A DNA stretch of 64,000 bases, from contig CM038214.1 in assembly GCA_021442155.1 (NCBI GenBank), forward strand, positions 137,616,040 to 137,680,039. The letters are read 5' to 3'. Below are positions 1 to 11,230 of this stretch, piece by piece. The translations under genes were made by a program, and so were the position numbers. Under the pieces are notes generated by a model. It was not told the DNA's origin. It searched no databases and saw nothing but the letters and a program-made list of their open reading frames with translations. Each line of letters opens with the position of its first letter. The first letter of the stretch is position 1. The stretch comes from Cymbidium sinense. Its lineage: Eukaryota > Streptophyta > Magnoliopsida > Asparagales > Orchidaceae.

Positions 1-600
1 ATTAATGTAATATATTTTTTTATAAGCATCATTAGTCTCAAATTGGAATTAACATTATTTAAATTCAAATATTATATAAAAATATTTAGCATATTTTTTT
101 AAATACTCATGTTTTTCAAGATAATGAACAAAATAACTCCTTAAGAGAAATATTGAATAAATATTTTTAGACTCTACGTAAAAGTGATCGCGATATTGAA
201 CTTTGTAATTCGGGCATAATATTATTCCCCATGGGAAAAATATTACGTCGAGTCCGACGTAGTTTACACCATGACGCGTATGACAGCTAACGCCAAAAAA
301 TGATAAGACAAACGCGCTATTTTCGGTTTAGCGCGACCCGACCCAACCCGATTTACCTGCCTAAACCTCGGGAACAAAATATCTACGTCGTTCGGTATTC
401 TTTCGTAATACTGTATAGGCTTTCGGAAGAGAATTTCTGAGCTCCCACCGCCCACCTCATCATCGGCTTGGCCAGAATTTCAAACTGATAGGTGACACGA
501 GGTATTGCATTGAATAACTTGAAAGATTTTAGGATTTTCTGCCTTTTGTCACAATCCATCAAGATGTGTTTAGGTTTATGGCTCCTTTGATTTTATATAT
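1..600. other. unassigned AT-rich flank
   Basis: I recognise no gene here. The first 200 bases are AT-rich. Bases 240-480 are locally CpG-rich (ACGCG, GCGCGACCCGACCC) and unlike the deaminated DNA further on. A 63-codon open frame on the minus strand (264-455) resembles nothing I know. Confidence 0.4.
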
Positions 601-1835
601 ACCCTCTACTCCTACATTCTCCCGATATTGATAGACGATTTTGGGCTATTTTTTTGATTGTTATTGCCACCTACTCTTGAAACCCAATGCCTATATACTT
701 TCTTGAGATTTTGCATTTTTTCACCATTTTTCCGTTTGGAGGGCATACTATGGCTAGAATCCATTATGAATAACCGGGAAGTTGTTTTGCCGGTTGGGTG
801 TGTTGGAGAAATGAATGTACTCATGTACCTCTACCTCTGCACCTCCTGCACCTGCACCTCCCCGATAGAGGCATTTTGGGGTATTTTTCTTTTATTGTCG
901 GTCGATTTTAAGACAATGTTCGCTCTAAAGAGATTGGTACTGCTTGTGCCTGTACCTCCAGAATCATTATGAATTTCAGTGGCTTGGGTGTGCTGGAGAA
1001 ATGAATCACTGTCTCCTGCATTCTCATACCTCCTCATCTCACATTAGGCATTTTGGGCTATTTTTTTATTATTGGGTTTTGAGACAATGTTTACCGCTGG
1101 GATTAGAGGTTTTTGAAAGCTAATTTTGATGCTTGTTTGTAAATGTACTCCCCAACCCCCTCTGTAGACTCTACTTTCTTTGAGATTTTGCATTTTTTTC
1201 CATTTGTCCGCTGAGGGCATACTATGGCTAGAACTGCTATGAATTGAAGTTGTGTTTTGGCTTTTGGAGTGGGGAGAAAATGAATCAGATCCCTGCACAT
1301 TCTCCTGCCTCCACCTCGATATTAGACGATTTTGGGCTATTTTTCTTGATTGTTCGGTTTTTGAGACAATGTTTAATGCTTGGGGAAGTAGATTAGAGGT
1401 TGTTTGGAAGCTAATTTTGATGCTTGTTTGCAAATATACTCTCAACCCTCTCTGCATTCTATACTTTCGAGATTTTGCATTTTCACCCATTTGTTCCGTT
1501 TGGAGGGCATACTATGGTTAGAATCATATGAATAACGAGAAGTTGTGTTTTGCCGGTGTGTTCTGGAGAAAATGAATCTGTACCTCTTTAATCTTTGCAT
1601 TAGAGCATAGGGCTATTTTTCTTGATTGTTGGCCTGATTTTGAGACAATGTTTACCGCTTTTCTCGTGGAAGTAGATTAGAGGTTGTTTGGAAGCTAATT
1701 TTGGTGCTTGTTGTAAATGTAACCCCAACAGTAACTCTATACTTTCTTGAGATTTTGCCGGTTTGGATGTGTTATGTGGAGAAAATGAATCGCACCTTAC
1801 TCCTCTGTACCTCCGATATTAAGGTGCTTGCAATC
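600..1835. repeat. tandem repeat, ~280-bp unit, about five degenerate copies
   Basis: The phrase TTTTGGGCTATTTTT followed by GATTGTT and GAGACAATGTTTA recurs near 641, 873, 1051, 1331 and 1609. The last two spacings are 280 and 278 bp; the first two are shorter (232 and 178) through internal deletions. Each unit also carries GGGCATACTATGG and GGAGAAAATGAATC blocks and a pyrimidine-rich CACCTCC segment. It is a degenerate satellite or the internal repeat of an unrecognised element. The open frames inside it are repeat translations, not genes. Confidence 0.75.
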
Positions 1836-1879
1836 CATTATGCTGTTAATATTCTGATTACCTTGACTTTATTTTGAAG

Positions 1880-4290
1880 TTCAGCATGTCTGCAAAAAGG
1901 ATAACGTCTGCCATCATAGCATTATTTGATAATATTACAGCTCGCTTCACTAGTGAAGTGACGAAATATTGAAGCGTTTTCAACCAATGCCGATTGCTGA
2001 CTGCAAGAAGACTCGGTTGCCATAACCTCTATCCTATCTTGCTGGGACATCAGACATCAAGCCTTTTTCTTGGGTGGGCAGTGCATTTCTTTCACCCCGG
2101 ATGAAGTAGCTATGATGCTGGGGATGCCAAACAAAGGGGAGAAAGTTTTATGGTAGAAATCCCCATTGTCACAGTATAGTTCAGCCGATTATAAGAATAA
2201 GCTCGAGCAATCGGATAGCTTATCGATGGCTGACAATACATACGTTTTATTTCAAATTTGTTCTTTGCATACCACAACTATAGAGTTCTTTTAATTGTCT
2301 ACCGATAATATTAAAAAATTTGTTGAGTACATTGTTTACCATTTGGGCCTTCAAGTGTCACAATTCAATGGCATTACAAGAAAGATACACACAGAAAGCT
2401 GGCTACATGAGTGGCTTTGTCCCTCTTCTTATGGTATCCCGCTTATATTTTACTTGATGTGAGCAAGTTAACCCAGACATGTTTCTTGTAGATCTGCTAG
2501 TGAGCACATTATTAGCATTAGGCCGCCATTTTTGCCCGACATGCATGTTGCTTGGCCTAAAATAAAGTTTACGACGCTTCGATTTGGGAGGAGACTGTGA
2601 CATTAGTTATGTTCATGTAGTAATGCATTTACCTATGTTATTTGTCATATCTATCTTTGGCTTAACACAGTCCTTTTACACGAGGATTTATCAAAAGAGG
2701 AGACCTGACTCATTGAATCATCCTCTCCTCCCCATGAAACTTCCTAGCCTCGACCCCATCCCATCCGCCATTCGCTCCTATTGATTCCCCTCATATCTCT
2801 CCCAAATATTCCCCAACCGGTGTATAGCACCCTCCGCTACTACCCCCAATCGAAGGATCATAATAGATAGGTTATTTGCGGGTTTGAGGGAGTTGAGGGA
2901 AGTTGTGGCATCCTACCACACAGAAAGGTGAGAGGCTGGGTATGCACGGTTATTGCTATTGAGGGTACCCTTGTCGAAGAGTGCTTCCATCCCGGTGGAA
3001 GTCGCTTCTGAGACCACCGGGTATCTTCTCAGAGACCTTTATAAGGAAAGCCCCTCCGGGAGTCTTGTGCCAGAAGCCCGTGAGGCGTCAAGGGAGGCTC
3101 CCACCGAGCATACATGTCACCCTTCATCAAGCCTTGTATGGGTGAACACCAGATGATGAGGAAGAGGAAAGCTATGTTCTCCCGCTCACCACCACGTACC
3201 GCTAAGAGTGGTTTTTCCGATTTACCCTCCACCCAACTGGCAACCGGTATTATGTTAATTTCATGAATAATGTGATACAATAGATGACCAGTTGTTCGGT
3301 TTCACCCTTATACGGTCGGCCGGCGTTTCCTCCGATGAGCCATCAAGGCTATCGTGGAGGAGCACCACCGGTAAGCGTAAGTTCCTTTCGAGCTTTAGAT
3401 GACAATGAATATAGCTTTTTCCAATTATTTTCTAAATAATTATATTACAGCCAAGAGTGCACTTCCCATCCAGATGGCATGCCTCAACCGATGCTCCAAC
3501 TCATAGGCCGTGGGTGCTCGATTCCGTGACAAGTAAGTCACCCGACATCTTCCTCCTTTTCATAGATTCAAATGTCATATCATTCTAACTACTTCTATTT
3601 CTCTCGCTCAATAAATTATAAAAAACAACTATTTCGATAATGTGGGGAGAGATGCTCGTGGAAATATTATTATTTTAGGCGATTGACGATTATCGATGGA
3701 TCAATATCGATGCATGTCGAGCGCGTCGTGCATATCATACAGTAGAGAAGTACTCTGCCTGTTGATATGTCCCATTCCTTTACATTTCATGCTTATATTG
3801 GGTGAGTTACTCCTCCAAAATTAGTGGTTATGCAATTCATTCTTGATATTCATGTATGTCACGTGACTTATAGATGTTATCTTGCATCCCGAATTATGCT
3901 ATGGTTTGCTAAAAGAAAGCAAGATGTATATCCAAAGATGTCACGCAGCTGCATCCGTAACAGCCGCTCTTACTCCCGCTATCCATAATCGACTAGACAC
4001 TTCTTGTAATATCAAGCATGGTGGTCATTTTACTCATTGCCAAACCGACACATAAAGTCATTCTCCGCGAAATGGTATGCACTCTTCGGATCGGGATCTA
4101 ACTAATACCTTATCCATCTTCTGTGCAGATCAAATTCGCCGTGATATCGCCATTACGACCCCAAATGGCGTTTGAAACGCGAGTGGAGGGTTGCCACCCA
4201 ACGGTCAATGCGGCATGTTCATTTGCAAATACATGGAGGCTATCGAGAAGCCCAAATTAACGGCTCTAAACCAGACTGGACAAAAAGATG
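1880..4290 (+). pseudogene. decayed Ulp1 (C48) protease / plant-mobile-type transposon gene
   Basis: Two widely spaced stretches carry family signatures. At 2060-2157 the + strand reads FFLGGQCISFTPDEVAMM and continues LGMPNKGEKVLW then stop, the 'FTPeeValilGLPnkG' signature of plant transposon proteins that carry Ulp1 peptidases. At about 4185-4292 it reads LPPNGQCGMFICKYMEAIEK and ends KPKLTALNQTGQKDE-stop. QCGMF matches the C-terminal Gln/Cys box of C48 (SUMO/Ulp1-type) peptidases, with the nucleophilic Cys kept and the usual Asp before it replaced. Between them, 3875-3945 reads HPELCYGLLKESKMYIQR, and the His-box region near 4020-4060 is degraded. Stops and frameshifts break every frame, and intron-like AT-rich spacers may explain some gaps. 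In plants such proteins occur in Ulp1-bearing Mutator-like and CACTA elements. No terminal repeats were found, so the class is open. Confidence 0.55.
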
Positions 4291-4494
4291 AATAGAGATA
4301 CTTTGTTTATATTTTTTTGGCCTCAAAAATACTTAAATAAAATTTGGATGCTTGAGTTGTTCTCTCAGACATTCGCTTTAGGTAGGGATAATTCATTTTT
4401 ATTTGGATTTGGTAGGATAATTTAGTTGTTCTCATACATTCTCATTTAGCATGTTCATTTGCATTTTGAGAATAACGATTTTTTCCGCTTTGTT

Positions 4495-4930
4495 TCACTT
4501 TCTATAGGTTGTCATCATGGTAACTAAATTCCAATAAAGGTCGCTCACAAATTTTAAGAGATTTCGGTATTTCTACTCTGCAGTGTTTTGTTTTCTCAGA
4601 GCTGCTTGTTCATGATCATGGTAAATCCCAAATCAAGCAATAAGGTGGTCGTCACAAATTTTAGGAGATTTTGGTATTTATACTCTCATGTGTTTTGTTT
4701 CACTTCAGCTTGTTCAGATCATGGTAACTAAATCCCAATCAAGCAAATGAGGTGCCTGATTTGGGAGATTTCTCAATGCACCTCACCTTCCATACCTTTG
4801 TACTGCACTCTCCACTGCACTCTGCACTCTCCTGCCTCTATACCTTTGTACCTCTGCACTTTGCACGCCCATTCCTGTCTCTCTCTATACCTCTGCACTC
4901 TCCTCATACTTCCTCTATATATCCTTATAT
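4495..4930. repeat. short tandem repeat (~105 bp, about 2.5 units) and CTCTGCAC-rich tract
   Basis: Units begin near 4539, 4647 and 4751 (spacing 108 and 104). They share GGTCG.TCACAAATTTTA, GAGATTT.GGTATTT.TACTC and TGTTTTGTTT. Bases 4785-4930 are pyrimidine-rich with repeated CTCTGCAC / CTGCCTCTATACC words. The two overlapping open frames here are translations of this low-complexity tract. Confidence 0.6.
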
Positions 4931-6324
<1,394 letters not shown>

Positions 6325-6427
6325 AAACACTAAACCATAAATCCTAAAACCTAAACCCTAAACCCTAAAACTAACCTTAAACCTACAACCCTAAACCCTA
6401 GACCAAGCCTAAACCTATAACCCTAAA
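6325..6427 (-). repeat. short interstitial telomere-like tract
   Basis: About 100 bp of CCCTAAA and variants (CCTAAA, CCATAAA, CCTTAAA) on the + strand, so TTTAGGG on the minus strand, the sense strand of Tat copy A. It abuts the archaeal-type RNase H of copy A at 6427. The minus strand reads GGTTACCATTTA shared with copy B (24125-24136), then GGGTTATAGG instead of the RNase H continuation. The break falls on TTTA, which is itself part of the telomere word. Confidence 0.85.
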
Positions 6428-6770
6428 TGGTAACCTCGATTTGGTCCAATAAGTCCATAGTGTACTTTTGATGGCTTTAATAACCTTATAGGATCCAATG
6501 ATTTGGTTTATAACTAATCGAGAATCCTCAAGATGTTGATGTTCTAAATGCTTATAGTACTTCTGTAACTCAAAGAATCGAGCCTCATATTTGGCTTCGT
6601 TATTGGTGCAAGGATTACATAGATGATATAAGAATCTCATCACATCCCATTCTATAGTTAAGAGAACTATTCCTACCCATGCCTTTCCTAGAATAGTAGA
6701 TTATGGTTCTTCTTCTCTTTGAGAGGCAACCGCACCATCAAAGTACATCTCCCAATGGTGAATGCTAGTA
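6428..6770 (-). pseudogene. archaeal-type RNase H, copy A (3'-truncated)
   Basis: The minus strand reads HHWEMYFDGAVASQ (first catalytic Asp of FDG kept), then NPCTNNEAKYEA (catalytic Glu region) and EDSRLVINQIIGSYKV (catalytic Asp of the 'gDSqLVInQi' box). This is the additional RNase H of Tat elements, which removes RNA from RNA:DNA hybrids during reverse transcription. The domain is cut at 6427 by the telomere-like tract, and frameshifts separate the boxes. Confidence 0.75.
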
Positions 6771-6894
6771 TCCCCTAAGTTCATGATTTGTTCATCGGGG
6801 AGATCATCACTGCGGAGAGTCACTAAAAGTGGGTGTGCTAAGAAATCGCTAGCTTGTCCTTTCAATAGAGAGTATGAAGGTAATGTCAAATTAT

Positions 6895-7300
6895 CAGAAT
6901 CATGATGGAACATTTGGGGGTATGTCATGAGATATATTAAATTAATCCTAGAGATTAAGTTCACCTTATAAAGAAGCATGTAGTGTTGTAGATTTTGGAA
7001 TGCAAAGATTAAAGCTAGGTAATGCTTTTCAATAGGTGGTTAATTAGCCTTAGTAGGGATTAGATGAGGTAGTAGAGTGTGTTTTCCTTCCCTTCATCAT
7101 TGGCTTTGGCCAACAAATCATCAAGGAGTCGCCTAATGAAGAGTGTAAAGTATGAGCGGCCTAATAAGATAGGGGTGGTGGCAACATCAGGTAATGGTTG
7201 ATGTCTTCAAAGGCATGCTCACACTTGTCATTTCACCTAAACTTGCCATCCTTTTGATAAGTTGGATATGCCAACGCCTTGGAATGATCTCGAGTTGAGT
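6895..7300 (-). pseudogene. first RNase H and RT connection, copy A
   Basis: The minus strand reads LLYKVNLISRINLIYLMT, matching 'lp.KVnLISRiNPLkYLMt' at the end of the first RNase H of Tat elements. Upstream (to about 7300) are degraded matches to the conserved tract found in copies B and D: an EANYPPIEK-type box and a WDDK-type box. No frame stays open. Confidence 0.65.
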
Positions 7301-7860
7301 TAAACTTTTATTGGTGGTATTTCTAATATCACCTTGATCTTTTCCAAATCAATTTCAATTCCCTAGTGTGGGACAACAAACCTAAGGAATTTCCATGAAG
7401 CTACTCTGAATGTACACTTCAGGGGAGTTAATTTTGAGGTTAGATTATCTTAACTATTCAAAAATTACTCTTAAGTCAAAGAGATGGTCTTTCTTTTCTC
7501 TATGTTTTACCACAAGATCATTGATATTGCACTCGACTTGATGATCAATGAGTTCATCAAAGATTCAAGTCATAGCCCGTTGGTATGTAGCACCGTCATT
7601 TTTAAGTCTAAAAGTCATGAGCTTATAGTAATAGATTCTGATCAGGGTTCTAAAAGCAATGTTTCTTTCATCTTCAGGGGCCATCTTTATTTGGTAATAT
7701 CTAGATGAGCCATCCATGAAAGAGAAGATTGCATGAGATAAGGAAATGCCTACTATCACCTCTGAGATTGGAAGTGGAAATTCATCTTTTGAACATGCCT
7801 TATTTGAATCCCTAAATCGATGCATATGTGAATTTGTCCATTCTTTTCATAAATGGGATG
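7301..7860 (-). pseudogene. reverse transcriptase, copy A, catalytic motif mutated
   Basis: The minus strand at 7565-7825 carries the box NKACSKDEFPLPISEV, then FSFMDGSSRYYQIKMAPEDE (motif A, catalytic Asp of MDG kept) and RLKNDGATYQRAMT. The YxDD motif reads NIND (7517-7528): the first, metal-binding Asp is Asn and Tyr is Asn. Copy B has the same Asp-to-Asn change; copy D keeps both Asp. The RT is therefore inactive independently of its stops. Confidence 0.8.
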
Positions 7861-8870
7861 ATGTCACAACCGTAGGTATTTATCTTCTGGATGAAGCCAA
7901 CATTAATCAGTTTCTTGACTTCATAAATGACCTATTGTTTTATGTCCATTCACATGCATCTAGGAGATTGCTTGATAGTGTTAGCAGTAAGCGCTATTAA
8001 TAGTTTATGGATCGCTATGTCAAGAGCAAATCCAGACATCTCTTCATAACACCATGGAAAGTAGTCCTTAAACAAAGTCAATAGCCTAACTAAGTCATTG
8101 GTCTCAATTTCATTCAACAAAAAACTGATGTGTATTGGGCGTGGATCTTCATCAGTTCCTAAGTTGATTTCCTCAAGCTTGTCAATGGTTGACTTGATCT
8201 CTTCTTCAAACTCTAGCAGTGCATCTTTGACTTCAAAATCATCTAGATCATCTGAAGTCTCTAAGCATAACTCTTCATATGAGTTAATGTGATTTGAAAA
8301 GAACCTATCAAATTCTAAATGATTGGTAATTACTAAGAAATAATCATAATCATCGACTGGAACCACTATACTGAATCCTAGTCCCAATTTTGATTGAGAG
8401 TTTTATATTTGTTCTTCCATATTCTCTCAAAGTAGTATGACCTGCTCTTTGATGAAATATGTGGGATTAACCTTTTCTTTGCTAAATTATTGACACAAGA
8501 CAAGCACCAATCAAAAGGTAATCCTATTAAATCTTTATATGACTAATCCTCAAGTTATACATAAACTTCTTGACTTGAGGATGATGCTCCTAGATAGAAC
8601 CTCTGAGTCTTCACACTTGTGGATGACTTAGGGGCTTCCTTAACTACCAAACCCTTAACTTTTTTTGAGGAAAGTGTAAGGTTAAGGTTCCCAATGCCTA
8701 ACTATTTCACATATAGACTTGGATACACTTATGCTTTGGTTTGGAGCCTAATCTTCATCACTATCTAGCTCAAGTTCACTTCCAAAGAAATCTACTATTG
8801 AGAATAGCTGGTTGGTGTGCTAACCATATAAGACTCATCCTATGAACTAGATTCAAAGTCTATATGGATA
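7861..8870 (-). pseudogene. protease-RT linker of Pol polyprotein, copy A
   Basis: The longest open stretch of copy A lies at 7950-8387 (145 codons). It is acidic (SYEELCLETSDDLDDFEV) and ends near DYFPWCYEEMSGFALDIAIH, matching the 'fawsyeEMpGLdp.iv.H' box just before RT in Tat elements. Copies B and D carry the same acidic segment. Its role within Pol is unknown. The rest, to 8870, is degraded. Confidence 0.65.
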
Positions 8871-9448
8871 GTAGGTGTACTCAGATATGGGACATATCTT
8901 CTATTGGGTGACCTATAAGGAGGTTTTCCACCCCTGGATTGCCACTGCCTCTTCCTTTGCCTTGTGGAGGTCAAGTCATCCAACTCATATGTTTGAATGG
9001 AATAATGAACTGTGGGTGGAATCTAATGTCAGGCTCCACTTCCCCCTCCAAGTATATTTCCACCCCCTTTTATTTTTATTTTCATTTTTTATTTTCATTT
9101 CTTTTAATTTATTTCTTTCTTTTTCTTTTTCTTTTTATATTTCTTATATTTTTAAACTTTAGCAAAGTTCACAAGAATATACTTGTTGATTTTGAGGGAG
9201 GTAGTATGCTGCATCCTCATATATGCCGACCTCGTGAACTGTAAATAGCTTGAGATCTCCTTTGACATAGTAGACGATCCTACCTCTCATGAACATCATA
9301 CACTGATGTAGAAAAGATTGAACTATGTTGTTCTCTTGTATTCATGGTCTCCCAAGCAAAGCATTAGAAGATGTATCAAAGTCTATAACGTGAAACTTTA
9401 CTGATCAACCAATCATCTATCTCTGGAAACACTCTAGAACCTAAGGCT
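8871..9448 (-). pseudogene. C-terminal half of retropepsin and Lys-rich tail, copy A
   Basis: The minus strand from 9448 begins QQALGS and passes through a degraded box matching LLGRPWIHE of copy B, then YYVKGDLKLFTVHEVGIY. The pyrimidine tract at about 9060-9165 is the complement of an A-rich Lys/Glu-coding run also present in copy B (21363-21420). The active-site half lies 5.5 kb away at 14921-15140, beyond block X. Confidence 0.7.
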
Positions 9449-9639
9449 TGTTGACCTTACATTTGAGTGATTCAATCTCTCCATCTTAGACTAAGGAGGC
9501 TTCTAGACACTAAGACTTCCTATTCATAAGACACTTTCAATAATTAGGTAAACATTTAACCTAAGCTTAAAGACATAGAAGGATTAAGCATAGGATTAGG
9601 TTATGCCTTAGGGATTAGGATAATCCACCTACCCTACAA

Positions 9640-10330
9640 CCCAAACACAATCCATGTTCACCTTCTCAAACCAAATCTCAAGTTTAATTCAAATATCAAA
9701 TTCAAATTCAAATCCAAATCCAAATGCAAATTCTGAAACCAAATGATTGAAGCCCATGATCAAATCCAAACTTGAAACCCTTCCTAAGCCATATGACCTA
9801 TCCCATGGGTGTAGCCAAATATTAATCCAAAAAAATCCAAAATCAATTGAATTTCTCATAATAAGCTTATATCTTTAATCTTCTTCCTAAATGTAAATCA
9901 AATCTACATTCAAATGATCACAACTAAATAGAACTAAATAAAAACCCTTCCTAAGCCATATGACCAATCCCATGGACTTAGCTAAATCTTAATCCAAATA
10001 AAGTCAAACTCAATTGATTTTGTCACAAATCAATCATATTTTTGATCATCTTTACAAACATAAATGAAATATACATTTAAGTCATCAAAACTAAATTTAA
10101 CCAAATCAAAATCCAAAACTAAACCACATGACCCAACTCCATGGACTTAGCCAAATTTCTTCATTCCAAACCCCAAATTCAATTGGCTTTCTCATGAATA
10201 AATCATACCTTCAATCATATTCAAAAATATAAATGAAATATACAATCATCAAGCCAAACCAAAATCAACCCAAGTCAAACCCAACATAACCCTTTTGACT
10301 TGAAATATTCAAATAAACTAAAACCCATTT
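9640..10330 (-). repeat. ~170-bp tandem repeat within block X, copy A
   Basis: Minus-strand units centre on TTTGGCTAAGTCCATGG.. and CATATG.CTTAGGAAGGG, seen in complement near 9779-9830, 9945-9996 and 10120-10165. They alternate with a 'TATAAATGAGA..GATTGA' segment. The same array occurs in copies B, D and E. Confidence 0.75.
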
Positions 10331-10429
10331 GAACCTAAGCCAATTGTAATTGAATTTATATATCAATCCCAAATCCATATATAAACTCAACTAAATCAAA
10401 CTCAACCTAAAATCAAGCAAACTAAACCC

Positions 10430-11230
10430 AATTGGTCCACTTGACCAAAAGTGGCAAATTTGACTTATTTGGGCCAAGTTCTAAGTCTACCCAAATTGGA
10501 TTGAACCAAACTGAACAAAACCTCCCATCATGTTTGTTGATCACCCTAGGTTGATCAATTGTCAAACAAGTCAAGTCAACTTGGTCATTTGACCAAGTCA
10601 ACCCTTAACCCATATGAACCCAAACAAGCAAAATTGCAACTAAGCCAATTTCCTTGAAACTAATGATTCATACCAAATCAAAATCAATACTTGAATATGA
10701 CTTGTCCTTTAATAGAGTCAAACCAAACCAAATTGATTGTAACAAATGGCTCAAATTCATTCAAAATTGATTGTTGAACTTGACCTAAGTCATGATTGGA
10801 TCCAATTGAACTCATTTGACCTACTTAGCCCAAATTGACCTAAAGGTTTAAGTTGGCAAAAATCAAAATGAAATTCAAATTAATTGAAACCAAAGCCTAC
10901 AATCATTTTCAATTGGTCAACTAAACCCAAACCAACACCCAACCCAAGCCAATTTGGATTATTTGGTCAAATTGGTCAACTCAACCCATTTGACCCAAAT
11001 GAATTCAAATGAGCCAAAATAAAATATAAGACAAACAAAACCAAACTAATTAAACCAAAACATCCCAAATAATCAAATGAACTTGGCCCAATCATTGGTT
11101 TGACCCAATTTGACCAATTGGTCAACTTTACACAAACTAACACAATTTGACCTAAATGAGTCAAATTGAGCCAAACCTAACCAAATCAAGTTAAATTGAC
11201 TTGAAATTTGGGCTAACCCACTTTTGGCTC
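10430..11230 (-). repeat. TTGACC/GGTCAA (W-box-like) cluster in block X, copy A
   Basis: More than a dozen TTGAC[CT] / [AG]GTCAA words lie in about 0.8 kb on both strands, far above chance. They include a perfect 16-bp palindrome TTGACCAATTGGTCAA at 11110-11125. TTGAC[CT] is the core of WRKY-factor W-boxes in plants, so a regulatory role is possible, but simple repeat expansion would look similar. Matching clusters lie in copy D (55380-56110) and copy E (62490-63330). Confidence 0.6.

Noticed and set aside
8939..9244. 101-codon plus-strand frame with Phe/Leu-rich hydrophobic run, like a membrane protein
   Set aside because: It is the complement of the Lys-rich tract of the Tat linker, so the hydrophobic run is an artefact of T-rich sequence.
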